Shown piece after piece: positions 32,788-44,940 of a stretch of 64,000 nucleotides of DNA. Source of the stretch: Mesodorylaimus sp. YZB2_4. Lineage: Eukaryota; Nematoda; Enoplea; Dorylaimida; Dorylaimidae. Location of the stretch: contig JASANH010001265.1 in NCBI GenBank assembly GCA_030248295.1, positions 372,001 to 436,000 of the forward strand, given 5' to 3'. The notes below the pieces were generated by a model that saw only the letters and a list, made by a program, of their open reading frames with translations, was not told where the DNA came from and searched no databases. Position numbers and translations under genes: made by a program. The first letter of the stretch is position 1. Every line of letters starts with the position of its first letter.

Positions 32788-33783
32788 ACTATAAACTGCA
32801 CTGTAGCAAAGGTTTCGCACGCATGATGGACCGATCAAACCTTGTGGCAGAAGATGGCAAAGTCACGTAAAGGACCCCTCATGGGGTATTCCATGCTCTG
32901 CACTCAGAGTTACACAAGTGGCCCTAACTCCGAGCACGGGTTCACTGTACTTCCTGATGTCGAGCTCGAATCCTTGAACCCGTGCAATACTGAAGGGAGG
33001 ATATCCAAGAATAGCGTGGCATCGCTGCGCAAGGCTAAAATCGACTGTTAGATTTCTGCTGATACGATGCGACCAAAGCCTTGGTTTCCCTGTGCTGCCA
33101 TATTGTTTTATGTAAAGCCGCGTTCCAGCACAAATTTAAGCGGGATGTACTGTAAGATCTAGTTGGTTGGTGCACTATGATAATGTCATCTGTGTCTGGC
33201 GTATCCATGCTACCTTTGCATGTTAGGCCTAAGTCAACATCGGGTACAGGTCATGCTGACTGGTTTCCCTTGTTTTCTTTTGTTTTGTGACTTGCACTGT
33301 TAGTATCCCAGTCAGTCTTCTCGGTGTAACTCTGGCGTACGGTGCGGCGTAGTAAATCTATATCAACACCTGACTTGTTGCGAGACTGACGTCTTACACA
33401 AAGACTGCTGCTTTGCGAGCCGAGGACTGCTGCTCTCAGGTTGCACCTCTCTTGGTTCAAGAGGCCGTCTACTGAGGTGATAAGCACGTCCTGGATTACG
33501 GGCTCTCTGTCTCAAATTTTACCAAGAAGATTTATTCCCTGCAGTGGACACTGTACAATATACACTGTATGTTCAATATCCATTCATATGTCAGCCCTGC
33601 GAGTAGCCAAGCAATTATCACCTTTATCAGTCATCCTGGACCCATCTGGACGAAGTGTGCATCAAGTCACAAATCATAAACTGCACTGTAGCAAAGGTTT
33701 CGCTCGCAACGGGTCGATATGCATGATCAGCCAACTACTGCAAGAAGATCTCTCTCTGTAGTGTCTCTCTCTCTCTCTCTGTA
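32788..33783 (+). repeat. Short direct repeat and (TC)n in channel intron 2
   Basis: The 31-base block ATAAACTGCACTGTAGCAAA plus GGTTTCGC(A/T)CGCA occurs at about 32791-32822 and again at 33677-33708. A (TC)n microsatellite lies at 33747-33782 (two arrays separated by TGTAGTG). No gene is seen in the rest of this 1.3-kb intron. Confidence 0.6.
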
Positions 33784-34443
33784 AAAGATAATTCTCTCCC
33801 AGTTCCTTCATGAATTTTTCTGATATCCAGCGTTGTTATGTCATACAGATTGAGCTTGAACTCTACAGATAGCGTGGTTATGGATGGCAAGGATTACTCA
33901 GTCAACTTACACTTACAGAGATTGTAATTGCTACTCTGGTATCGGCTTGGCTTACCTTCGTTGCCGTAGGATATTCCGCATATTCTTGGATCGTTATGTA
34001 GAAAAAGTAGGTAGTGAAGCCGAAACAAAGCAGAAACACAACAAGCCAGAATGTCTTTGCCATCCGATGTTCCGATTTTATAGCTTCCGATAGTACAGCC
34101 AGAGGGACCTCTTCGGAGAACTTGTCACCAAATCCTGACAAAGAATCAGATTATCCGCACAGAAGATTATGTGTAAGAACCCGCACAATAATGAATGGCA
34201 CAGGAAACTATTCTTTCAGACTGGTCTTGAAAGTGTTGAAAGGGAATATTGTTCGAGGAGAAGTAAAATTTTAAACATTTTTTGGGGTATTGATTTTCAA
34301 AAATCAGTTGGTGGTGGGGAAGGGGAATAGACGAACAAACTGTTAAATTACCTACTTTTCGACGCCGTGCGCTCTCCTCTGTCCTTGTACTACTGCAGCA
34401 TGCACTGCAGGGCAGATAAATCTTCATTAGAAATCTCGGGCAT

Positions 34444-36085
34444 TGATGACTGAAGAAGCAAAGACGTTCACAGCTTTTTTATTCGGAGGCTCTAGACAGA
34501 TAGCTTGAATGCTTCATTGATCCAATACAAGAAAGCAGTCGCGCGTAAAGTCTACCTGCTGATCTCCTGTACCCGGCTGAAACTGAAAGTCTAGGATGCT
34601 TATTCTTAATGTCTCGCCAAACCTGCGAATAAGCCCTTTGCTGTAGAGATTTGAGAGTGGTGCATCTGAGAATCACAGCTTCCATGCCGTTGTGGAGCGG
34701 TGGCCGCTGCTTTAAGAAAAGATAATAGTTACTGGCGCTATTGCTTTTAGGAAAGATATTGCTAGACCACAAATTACATGCCAGACATTTTGGTTGGGAT
34801 TAGACATTGTAGCTGCATCTTCTTTGGGGACGTGTAAAGGCGATAACGTTAAGGCAATCAGGCCTTTGAAGTATTTTTCCTCGTTCTGCCAATGAAGGAG
34901 CCATTGGGACTGAAGTATAAAGCATTGCTAACAAAATAGGCATCATCGCCAGACAGATGAGGGTACATAATTCACCAACACCTCATAAGACCAAAGCATG
35001 CACTAGAACTGGCTATACTGTCCCGTGTACATTGCGACGGCGCAGAACCAAGGACGAACAGTGAGAGCTGGTAGTTGAACGACATGTACATACTGGCGAA
35101 ACACTGGCGGTAAGGCGAGAGCGTTTCTCGATATTTTAGAACATGTTACAGCATGTTCATTAAATCATTTTATCAGTTCCAGTATAGACCATTGAAAAGG
35201 AGGGAACCAGACACATCTTGATGCGAAGTGTCAAAATTGTGACATATTGCATGATGCGGACTGCTTCCTGAACTTAACGAGCTTTTACATATGTTCTAGC
35301 TTTGGGAAGTTCAGTGCAATGCAGTCGATATTGATCAATACGGATCGTAGCTGTGACCTTGGACCAACAACCTTCCGCTAAGCTCATACTCGTAATTAGA
35401 AAGGAGTTGAAGATATTGCCTTTCGGTAAGGCGCTGTGTCAGGTTTCATAACCCGGGACCCAGCAAAATGGATCAAGGCTGCACAAGTACAATCGGGGTA
35501 TGGGTCAGAGCAGAAGCTTGATAGTGAAATCTTATGCAAGCTAGTCCAGGATTTTCTACTCGTATGGGATCCATACCAGCACTGGAAATATGTTTATCAT
35601 CTTGTCTGCTGCTCGGTGATAAATGTGATTGCAAAATTCGCTGTCTAACAAACATGTTCAGATCAGGAGACTGGCACAGGCTGTCAGTTTTGCATCCGAG
35701 CTTTCGGCATCTGAGAGACACGAGTAATCGATAAAGCCATTAACAGACTTACACTAATCAAAGTTTTTTGGGAAGCTTGCATAAGCCAGCATCAACCATC
35801 GAATCGCCACCCACTATCGCGCAGGTCACGTGCTGTAGAAACAGCATTTAGAGACCAGCCATTTGTTTGGTGACAAAACCGCGTATTTCGTGGCGCTAAC
35901 TTACAGTGTAAGTGACACTGATATGTCTTTTAAATTATGTACCTACAAACAGGTTCTGTCATTCGGGCATACCAAAGATTGTATTATTTAAAGACGACAT
36001 AAGCAGTAGGTTTATGTCATCTGCGGTATATCTGAATAAGGCCTATTTGATTATATAGCCCAATCGATTATCACACATTTCATAG
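34444..36085. other. Spacer between channel paralogues
   Basis: No supported gene, repeat or RNA found in this 1.6 kb. It contains the promoter side of the 34.4-kb paralogue and the 3' side of the 40.0-kb paralogue; no TATA box stands out. Confidence 0.3.
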
Positions 36086-38324
36086 CTAGAGATAAGCATC
36101 AGACTTCCCGCTCGATCTTCTACTTCTTGGCAGTTTCTTTTTCGCTCCATGGACGCAGCGTTTTGAAAAAAATGAAAGTAATTGCACCAGCGTTAATATG
36201 CTGGCTCCAATCCAGACTCCTCCCACACCTCCGACGTTGCCCACCAATGTTTCGAAGGAATAGGTGAAACATTCGGTGAAAATGAGGACTCCATCGGTCA
36301 ATGCATCGTTATTCATCAGAAAAATTCTGGCTGTACTTGTATTGATCTGTAAGGGGAAGTGTGGTTAGCGTCATTGGAGCCGTTGGCGCGCTGACACACA
36401 AGACTTGAGTGATTGAGATTGGAGTCACACCGAGAAGATTATAATAATGTAATAGTAGTTTACATATTTAGTGTAGCTAGCTCTCGCCTTTTTGCTAAAA
36501 ACAAGGTGTACAAGGTATATGTATGCAGGGCGGCAGTTTCCGCTTGCACCTGCCCATCAAAGCACACTACCTCTGATCTGTAGTTTTTTGCTTCTTCTCG
36601 TAGCTTCATGCTGACGTGTGAATCAATGTTAGCCTGGTATTTCCGTATGTCGCATTCGGGAATGCAGGCCTCTAGGCATCTGAAGGTTTTTCCAATTATT
36701 CGTACAGCTCCCAGACCAGAAAAACGATCTGGATCGTAAGACATCTTGCCGTCGTAGGTGTTGCAAAATGAGTCCAGCGGTAGGCGCCTATCCGTCATCT
36801 CATTGAAGATGCTGCAGTTGAAAACGGACTGCACATACAGTGAAAAGCAATCTGCCCTGCATGCGAGGGCTGAATAATTGACATCTTCAGCCTTGTCCTT
36901 TTGCACACACTCTTCTTCGGGCTTGTTGACCATGGTATACCGTTCAGAGGATGTTTGGATTATGTGGGTACTTCCCTTGTGGATACTCAAGAATGGGACG
37001 GATGGGGTCAATCTGTCCTTCGATGGGTTCACGTACAATCTCCAGTAGGTCTTGCGACTGACGAAATCAAGACTCAAATCGGGAATGCGAATAATTAATT
37101 CCTGCCAGACCATATTTTGACGAAGCGTGGACACAACTGGAGGCAGTTGTACTTCGATGCACATTGTGCGGTCCATAAGCACCTTCTTAAATTTATCCTC
37201 GTCAGACACCACGCATCCATCACAGTCAATTCTAATATCATTCTCAGTAGCGTATTGTGAATCTCCGAGACTAGCATCCAGCGAAATTTTGTCGAAAAAA
37301 TCCTCCAAGCTGCTGAAGTTATGTTTATAGTAGACTTCCTCGAATTCCGCCTTTGCAGTAACTGAATTCGATCTTCTGTGTGTTTGACGGTTAGATCAAC
37401 TGGGGCCATCAAGAAGGAGAGTGCGTAATGAATGGCTTCACTCGTGAGGCCTAGATCGTATGCCTTTTCTGCGCTGATCCATGTGTCGACACAAAGAACC
37501 AAGCGAGGCCAGTAATAAAGAGGAAGGCGAGTCATTTTCACCTGGAAACCGGTGGAAGCAATGTACGCGTATCCGCAAATTTACAGTGTATACTTCTGTA
37601 AAACATGCTACACACATTTCTTACTAGGTGGCAGTTCAAAGTTTGGCAACCCCTTCCGTTTAGCGTTCAACTAGGCCCCGTTCTTTCTTGAACTTGAAGT
37701 TTATGGGCCGCACTGTAATTTCTGCGTTGATTACTTACTCTTGCATGCTGCTGTACCTTATTTTTTAAAAGGGCTTTGAGAGTAAAACACTTTTCAAAGT
37801 TTTACAACTGTTTCTTGGACTCCTTCGTGTCCGTAATGTTGATATATGCCCTCATCGTGGTACTGCGACTCGTAATGTAATCCTGCCTCGTGCCTGCACA
37901 TGTCGCACGAGTTTTTTGAACGTCAAGGGCGATCTTGTTTGAACTTTAAAGTGAAAGTCAATCACCCAGGCACGTGTGGACGACTTCGTCCCTCCGTACT
38001 ATCTGTTTTCTTAGGGAATGTACTCGCGGCCTATGCGGTAACGTGGAAGGCAAGTATATTCTCAAAGAAAACAGGTTATATACTGTGCTTTGATCTTGGT
38101 ATCACCGTTTGTTCTGTTTAAGAAGCTCTGTAAAGCTTGTCAGGCTGCTCTGGGAGACGATCGAGTGCCAGTTTCAAGCACTTGAAATACTTGGCCTATC
38201 CTAGGGTGCATTAGGATGGCCTAATTGCCACAAGAACAAAGCCCATGATTTATTCACCAATCGCATTCAAGGGCCGTTCGGAGTTACAATCCTGAGAGCA
38301 GTCGCACGTGTCAGCCGTGAACGA

Positions 38325-38455
38325 GGTTCTGATGGTCTTGGTCAAAAATTGCCAAGAGTGCAATTCAGACCAGGAACTTAATAGCAGTTACCGCCGGATG
38401 CCGGCAAGCCAAACCAGTCGCTACCTCCTCACTGCACTCGGTCTCGAGCCTGGAT
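38325..38455 (+). repeat. Dispersed repeat, copy at 38.3 kb
   Basis: Matches 55608-55740 in the same orientation: TTCTGA-GG, CAGTTCAGACCAGGAACT, ATGCC-GCAA-CCAAAC, ACTC-GTCTCG. Moderately diverged. It lies directly beside the MITE at 38461 within channel intron 2. Class unknown. Confidence 0.5.
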
Positions 38456-38460
38456 TTGAC

Positions 38461-38665
38461 CTATGTAACCAATCCTGGCAGGCGTATAGGAGGCGTGTAG
38501 GAGGCGATGGCCATCCGCAGTTAGCGGGACAAAAACTCCGAAAATCTTTAAGTATACCTGCGGCTGAAACATCAACCCGAGAGGTTGACCTCTCTTAGCC
38601 AGAGGAGAGTATCGATTACTCTCTCCCTCTCGCCATGGCCTACCAGGCGGGGGGGTTACACCTAG
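38461..38665 (+). mobile_element. MITE, copy B (205 bp)
   Basis: Ends are imperfect inverted repeats: CTATGTAACCAATCCTGGCA then GGC at the left; CTAGGTGTAACC...GCCTGGTAGGC at the right when reversed. The core GGCTGAAACATCA, CCCGAGAGGTTGACCTCTC and GAGAGTATCGATTACTCTCT is shared with the 50.0-kb copy. No coding capacity. Confidence 0.7.
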
Positions 38666-40029
38666 GAAAGGCAGACCAGCTCGCCGAACCAGTGCACTTA
38701 TAGGTGCAGATAAGTATCCAAGTCTATTACACACTCCAAGCTCATTTACTTGAGAGTACTCGAACTATAAACGGCTAATATGCGAATCTGCTAACCAGAT
38801 CCACATACCAGCAGCGGCAATGCTGTGCGCGTACACGTCGTGCTGAGGCTCAATACTGATCGTGGGCATCAACTAGAGAGGGTACATACGCGGTCCAGTT
38901 GCTGCAGTTTTGTTTACCTTTGTCGCAGTTGGATACTCCGCATATTCCTGGATGGTTCTGTAAAGGAAATAGGCAGTGACGCCGAAACAAATAAAAAATA
39001 CCACGAGCCAGAAAATCTTTGCAAGCAGGTGTTTTGATTTTACTGCTTCGACCAGCCCTGCCAGAGGCACCTCTTCAGTGAACTTATCGCCAAGTGACTC
39101 TAAAAAAGAATCAGATTGCCTCTTATTGAAGAGCAAGTCAATGAACCATAATATCTTGGGGAAATTGTTATTTAAAATGGGCTCAGGTAGGGCCATTTGA
39201 CTGGAAGTGACTCTTTGATAACTTGTTCAGGACTACAATCGCATCGCATCGACATCCTTTTCTCCATCAAAAGCGTCCTACAGTACAGCAGTAATCGCAA
39301 AGCAGTCATACAGTACAAAAGATCCTGTGAAGATTCACTTGTTAGGCCTCCATTATACTTCCTCGGTCTGACTCATTTCGAATCGTTAACGCCCCCTCAC
39401 TCATAACCCTCCTATAAAACTAATCCAGAAAGCAAGAAGCAATGCAAGAACATACAGTACAGTATGTATTGCTTTAGACCAGTGAAGTGGAGGCGGAAAA
39501 GGCTGAAAACCTTATCAAATAGGATCGTTGTACCATTGCATCATGAGTATTCCAGTCAAGACTCCTCCCATATGCATGCAGGCTGACAGCATGACACTCA
39601 AATCGCTGTGTGCCAGGCACAAAACATTAGGCTTTCCTATGGTCACCTCAATCAACTTTCATAGCGAGCTCCTTGGAATATCTCAGTCACCTAATTGTCA
39701 CCATTTTCCAGCAAGCTTTCTGGAATACGGCCTCACGTCAAAATCTGTGACGCCCCCACTTATACTCCGGGTCTACCGGCGCCCTCCCCACTTAAAATAG
39801 TATGACGGAATATTTCCAGTAGTTGCAATGGGACTAAAAACACTTCTGCAGAAATGAGGGCCGCGTGTGAACACAGGGATATCGTCGTCGGAGGGGAAAA
39901 CTCGAGGGAAAACTAAACGAGTATAATCGGTATGAACCTACTTTTTGGGTCTTCTCGTATCTGTCTGGCCTTGTAACCCTGAAGCACGCGCTGCAGAACA
40001 AGTAAATCTTCGTCAGAAATATCAGCCAT

Positions 40030-41861
40030 CGATGACTATTATTATCTGAAAAACAATGAGCTTTGGTATTTTACAATTTGAGTTTGCAGCTAGCACAACA
40101 CATCTGGCGAACAGCAGAACCTTCGTTGCCATCTAACACAAGTTACGAGGTTGGTCCCCTGCTTCAGGACGTTCTCTTGAAACCTCTTGCTTCTTTACTT
40201 CAGAAGCATGGTACTAGTTTATCAGTCCGGCAGGGCGGCTGGAACTGCTTTGAAGTGTAGTGGCGAATACTCCTTGCGATTACACAGTTTTAATAGATAA
40301 CCCATTCTTGCCTCGCCTAGACTATGTGCTAGACACTAATAGGATAGCATGCGCTTTCTGTTTTTTGCTGTCTATGTACCGGTAGTAAGAACTTGGCTGG
40401 CGTTGATCTTTGCAGGGGCAGTATGCTTTCATTGCACCATTTACTCCCAGAAAACTTGTCAGGCTGATAACGTTTGCTCTTTGGAGTGTTGCTTGTTGTC
40501 TGGGACTTGATCAAGGTGGCAGAAGAAAAAATGTCAGTCTGGGGTAACATTGCTAACTAACCAGGCAACTGGAATGCATAAGGGATGGGATGCAGCTCCT
40601 GTGTGAGAAGGTACAGAGTTCTTATCAGTTGTACTACAGAGTAATCTAAAACATATTCACGGGTATTGTAAGTTCAACTACAAAACGACGTTTCGCATCG
40701 CGAACAAAACGACCCACGGCTAAGGGAGTCCGATAACCGATTTGAGCCGAGTTACACATTGATTGCAGCTGTCAAATGTTTCGAAGTACTTCTCGCCGTG
40801 ATTTCAATTACTGCTCTGGCCGACTTACCTTTGGTCCTTCCTGAAGAATTTGTTTCCTTCGTTCTAGCAAATATGTACAGTATATGGTTTACGACTACAA
40901 CATGCTATATGTAGCAATATGCTAGATCTCTGTGTCTTTGTTGAATAACGACCTTGCGTTCTTGATCCTATGTCTACCTCTACTTCCACCTATGTCTCTG
41001 GGTGAAAGTGTTTCTCGATCGCAAATCATGCCCTACGAAATTATTAGAACATGATCGTGTCGGGCAGCTGGGCGTTGCCAATGTACCCCCATCATGCTCT
41101 AGTTCATGGCTTACCGCATCAGACGAGAGGCAGACACCTAGGGCTGGGCTAGGCTAGGCTCTCGGCTAGCGTCGATAGGTACGAGTACATACATGTCAGC
41201 CGAGCCTTTTTGCTATCCCTCCAATCTTTATAGTCTGGGCTAAACCAGCTTTATCTACCAGGAAATCGGGCATGCGAAGGAGAGGCGTGCCCTGACCAAG
41301 GTAGGGCGGCATGGGAAAACGGATATTGCCCGGTGAAAAAGGAATAACCAGGATTCAACATTTATAAACTTCTCCTCGCTTGTCTGTACATACTACCAAT
41401 CACCTGCCAAAGCAGAGTTGTAACAGGCCAGCCTTTAGTACAGTACATGCTCACAAAGACACTCAGTTTTCATTGAATCCACTGTCGCTTTCCTAAGGAG
41501 AGATACACCAGCTCCAGAGCGTCTTTGAACAATATTTTATTGTGAGACAATGCTGTGTACTGCCTCGAAATTACAAAAACCTCGCCTTATCCCTAAGACA
41601 ACTCCAGCATGGGCTCAAAAGATGGGAGGAACATACGTAAACATAGCATCAAACTTGCTTCAATGCAATGCAGTTCCCACAATGTCTAAGTCGGCCACGA
41701 TGAAAACGCGCAGCCTATTATTTCTCTGGGATTTTTCCTACTGCGCATTGTGGTTCAGAAAAGCTTAGGAAATCAAAGGGCGATTTCTTCAGTGAGTGGA
41801 ATTTCTGCTTATGCCGATACTCATTTTTCATAGTAACTATTGTCGCTTTCCTCGATTTCAG
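40030..41861. other. Spacer without a supported gene
   Basis: No recognisable coding sequence in 1.8 kb. The region contains several copies of the TACTGTA/TACAGTA heptamer (e.g. 40877, 41440). A short frame at 41700-41768 starts MKTRSLLFLWDFSY but stops at once. Confidence 0.3.
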
Positions 41862-42034
41862 TGGTCGAAGTTCTAGGCAGCCTACGGCTGTCAGGTGCCC
41901 CCTTTTCCTTTGATACACATAATTATCTATTCTGTCTGGTCATTTGCGTCATGTTGTTTTTGTTCCTGTCACTGGTCATGCACCGACTAGCACACCCTGT
42001 CACGATGACCGTCGGGAACATGCACCGAATAACG
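41862..42034 (+). CDS. Possible exon with one membrane helix
   Basis: Bounded by a good acceptor (CGATTTCAG) and donor (ACG|GTAAGT). Encodes LGSLRLSGAPFSF, a hydrophobic helix (LFCLVICVMLFLFLSLVM) and HRLAHPVTMTVGNMHRIT. The incoming phase is 1, the outgoing phase 0. It does not join in phase to the frame at 42219, so partner exons are unknown. No family recognised. Confidence 0.25.
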
Positions 42035-42218
42035 GTAAGTTGCAATAACTTGACGTCCACCGTGTTTATGGGTTCCCTTTCCTTGCTAGCACCAATTCCT
42101 CAACCAACTCATGCAGATTTTTCTCGTTACAAAATCCTGACAAACAAGTGCGACTCTTTCATTAACCTATAGCCAGGTAGGCTTATGTATTCTGGGAAAT
42201 GAGTCATTTTGCCTTCAG

Positions 42219-42514
42219 CACTGTGCAAAAAACTGGAATCAGTTCTAGTTCACAGAAACATAGTGCGTGCCAACACCTCGATAAGACTTGTCAGTCACGC
42301 CAATCAAAAGAGGTCATCCGACATACAAGCACTGGATAGGACTGAAATAGCAATTGATGAAAACACCGCCTCTGCTGCGCTCACGAGTCAGCAGCTTAGT
42401 CTTTGGCTTCGTCTTGTCCTTGTCGTTCTTTTGTTGTTTTTCGTGACGCTTGTGAGAATTTTCTGCAACAATGTCTCCTGGAGTGCCCATCATTGTAGCC
42501 CAAGTCGGCGTTAG
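42219..42514 (+). CDS. Possible membrane-protein exon, paralogue at 54.6 kb
   Basis: Follows an acceptor (TGCCTTCAG) and ends at a stop. It reads ALCKKLESVLVHRNIVRANT ... then IQALDRTEIAIDENTASAA and a hydrophobic helix (LSLWLRLVLVVLLLFFVTLV), then a short polar tail. The minus-strand frame at 54690-54476 encodes YALNRAEIAVDEDTAFSA plus a helix of the same kind. The shared block at protein level suggests a real, duplicated gene family rather than a chance frame. Function unknown. Confidence 0.35.
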
Positions 42515-43689
42515 TAAATGGACAGATGATGGCTCTTGGCGACTGTTCCTGAAACAAAAAGTTTGCAATCTCCTAGAGTTTCAGGAATTATAGGCGTACT
42601 TATCATCAATGTCACTGACATTCCTTCCGATAGCATGAGCCAAGCATGGTTTCAGCAGCACGAGGCTTATTCCGAGATATAATAGACTCATCTTCTGGCT
42701 TGTTTCCTCTTCTGCCGAGCCTTCTTCGAGGGACTCCTACTTTTGTATGTTGACCTTCCTCAATAATGCGTTAAGATTTGCGTATGCTCCTGCTAGGTCA
42801 GCGATTAATTTATATGTCTCACGCTACTAGTCAGGCTGGCGTGTTACGTCATATAGGATTCAGGAGACATGTTTTGACGGGGTGTGTGTTTCTATGAGCT
42901 CTCGACAGTCATTTGTCTAGACATTATTAGAGGACAATTTTTACTCAGCGCGAAGGTTTCAGACATAACTCCGGGTGCAATGTACAATAGCAATAAGAAT
43001 ATATGCTCGTATATTATAATTCTATTGCGCGAGGTCAAAGCTAACCTATCACAGTTAGGGATCCTCTGTCCGCAGCTGTGTCTCAAACACAGACCTGCCA
43101 AACAACCAAATAACCGAGTCAATAGATGAATACGAAAAATGACAAGCAAATAGAACCCTATAAATTCTACCACAAAACGATTACTGGGACAAGTTCAGCT
43201 GCGGAACAAGTGGGCATGCTATTCATAAGGCGATGCACTCTTCGTGTAGACCACTAGCCCGTTCCCAAGTTAGTGAGGGTACGTTTTGATTACACAAATT
43301 TGCTCTTTATAATACCAGGATTTGCAGATGCACCATATATTTAGGGACTCTTTTGTGATGCAATGGCAAACTTCTCCGTAACTCACTCAGCAAAGGTGAG
43401 CGGTGACTTTGTGCGAAAAAAGAAATGCTTTGTACTGTATGTTTAATTGAGTAGGTTTCTGACGTAACATAATTTTTTCTTACCCATCCTGGTCGCTCCA
43501 GAGGAGAGTCGATTTTTGCCCCTTTCCCGCGGGCTAGGGGGCTTGTTACTTGGCCCTATCTTGCCGTAGAGTGAGGCCAATCAGGGATGCATGCCATGCA
43601 AGAGAGCGTGTTAGTGGCTACTCCGCGATGTCAGCGGTTACCTGGCTCCCGCATGGGTAACCATACCGATCCCGTGCCCCCACGGGATC
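42515..43689. other. Spacer upstream of the LINE copy
   Basis: No supported gene. Frames at 42884-43129 (+) and 43173-42892 (-) overlap and neither shows a domain. Confidence 0.3.
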
Positions 43690-43752
43690 GAACCACCGAT
43701 TACCGTCGATATTATCAATTACCGTCGATTATCGATTACCGTCGATATTATC
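43690..43752 (+). repeat. Tandem repeat of an ATTACCGTCGATATTATC unit
   Basis: GATTACCGTCGATATTATC occurs twice with a shortened unit (ATTACCGTCGATTATC) between them. It leads directly into the LINE reverse-transcriptase frame, whose 5' end is truncated here. Confidence 0.75.
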
Positions 43753-44866
43753 CGTTGGCTATTTTCATATTTATCTGGTCGCCATCAACGCGTCGTTGTC
43801 AATGGATGTTCGTCGAGTTTTTTGAACGTTACTTCGGGTGTTCCCCAAGGTAGCATATTAGGTCCGACGTTATTTGTAGCATACATCGACGCGCTACTCC
43901 GTGACTTCAAAGTTCGATTTCCAGATTTTTTACTTCAGGCGTACGCCGACGACACTGGTTTATTTATTCCACTTAGCAACTTGACAAACTCCGCAGAATT
44001 GATCCAGCCAGCCATTGACTTTATTGAAGCCTGGGTCAAAGCATCAGGACTGGATTTCAAACTCGACAAAATCGCCAGCAATTGTTTTCCGATATGGACA
44101 TAACAAACTGCCTCGACTTCCAGATTTATTTTTGTGGGCAAAAAGTGGAATTTTTTGATCAGGTAACCTATCTTGGCGTTACTTTTTCTGGGGATATGAA
44201 ATTTCCCGAGCATATTTCTAATCTGGTCCGCAAATGCATGAACATGATTGGAGCTCTCAGGCGTAAGCTGGGTAGGAATATCTCTCCCACTGTTTTTGGA
44301 TCAGTTTACCAGTCTTGTATACGTTCTGTATTGGAGTATGCCCGTGTCGTCTGGGATCCAGTTTTAAAGCATGACATTGATGAATTGGAACGAGTGCAGT
44401 TTTATGCAGTTCGCCTTTTTCTAAACAATTTTACGATTTCTTATGATGACGCTTTGAAACTGTCTGGCTGGTCATCTTTATCTGAACGTAGGAAGCGATT
44501 AAAACTGTGCCAGTTTTATAAATTCTATCATGGCCACCATGATTTTTGTAACATTCGTTTTATTCATAAAGATGCCACTGTTCGTGCCAGTAATCGATTA
44601 GCCGAGACTGATCACCATCTTATTGTGCCACGTCATAATCTGGAATCGTATAGGCAGTGTTTTTTGCATTCTGCAATATCTCCCTGGAATGATGTGCCGT
44701 TGAATGTAGCCTGGGGCACTATTAGCTGGTTTCGTGAGCATATTTGACAGACTCCGTAACCGTAATTCTATCTTCTCTTTCTTTTTGACGTTCTATAGCC
44801 CTGCATGTTTCTGGTCTTAAAGTGCACTGTCAGTGTTTGGCCAAGAATAAACCATGATGATGATGG
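43740..44866 (+). mobile_element. 5'-truncated non-LTR retrotransposon (CR1/L2-like), copy 1
   Basis: Contains the second half of a reverse transcriptase: TSGVPQGSILGPTLFVAYI (motif B region), QAYADDTGLF (YADD catalytic box), VTYLGVTFSGD, and the C-terminal signature of CR1/L2/Jockey-type elements (YQSCIRSVLEYARVVWDP, LERVQFYAVRLFL, LSERRKRLKLCQFYKF, and a final WNDVPLNVAW). A frameshift near 44090 separates the YADD part (43822-44103) from the C-terminal part (44082-44747). The 3' UTR ends with AATAAACC and a short (ATG)n tail, as microsatellite-ended CR1/L2 elements do. Inactive. Confidence 0.8.
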
Positions 44867-44940
44867 GGACCCGGATTCGAGAGCTTCGTCCAATAAGGCC
44901 TCTCCTCGTTTGTCGACCCCAGTGGGATGAAGGTTGAGTC

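Larger units (their letters stand above)
30437..34443 (-). pseudogene. DEG/ENaC channel paralogue with stop codon in exon 1
   Basis: Same four-exon plan as its neighbours: 34443-34356, 34134-33956, 32657-31698 and 30697-30437, all phases conserved (495 codons plus stop). Exon 1 reads MPEISNEDLSALQCMLQ then TAG then YKDRGERTASK; the paralogue at 40.0 kb has MADISDEDLLVLQRVLQ then GYKARQIREDPK, so a sense codon has become a stop at codon 18. Exons 2-4 are open: TM1 (FWLVVFLLCFGFTTYFFY), ectodomain (ALACTADCF, CNTYNMWSF, CLRGCIPECDIWKYEA) and TM2 (GNIGGAGGVWIGGSIITLVQ; G-G-S filter). The next Met is inside TM1, too late for a normal channel. Either a recent pseudogene or a gene with another first exon. 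Intron 3 holds a mariner remnant; intron 2 (1.3 kb) holds simple repeats. Confidence 0.7.
36086..40029 (-). pseudogene. DEG/ENaC channel paralogue with frameshift in exon 3
   Basis: Exons: 40029-39942, 39099-38918, 37541-36571 and 36346-36086. Exons 1+2 sum to 270 nt and exon 4 to 261 nt, but exon 3 is 971 nt, one short of a multiple of three. The break is at about 37385: the frame reads LMAPVDLTVKHT, while the conserved continuation (TAKAEFEEVYYKHNFSSLE) is in the next frame, as the two paralogues show at the same place. Otherwise complete: TM1 (FWLVVFFICFGVTAYFLY), ectodomain (CIPECDIRKYQAN) and TM2 (GNVGGVGGVWIGASILTLVQ). A recent pseudogene, an assembly or base-call error, or a rare allele. 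Intron 2 holds a MITE (38461-38665) and part of another repeat. Confidence 0.7.

Noticed and set aside
41862-42514. Joining the two exon-like pieces into one two-helix protein
   Set aside because: The first ends in phase 0 and the second needs phase 1; joining gives an early stop.
43690-43752. CRISPR-like array
   Set aside because: Only two and a half direct tandem units without spacers, in an animal genome.
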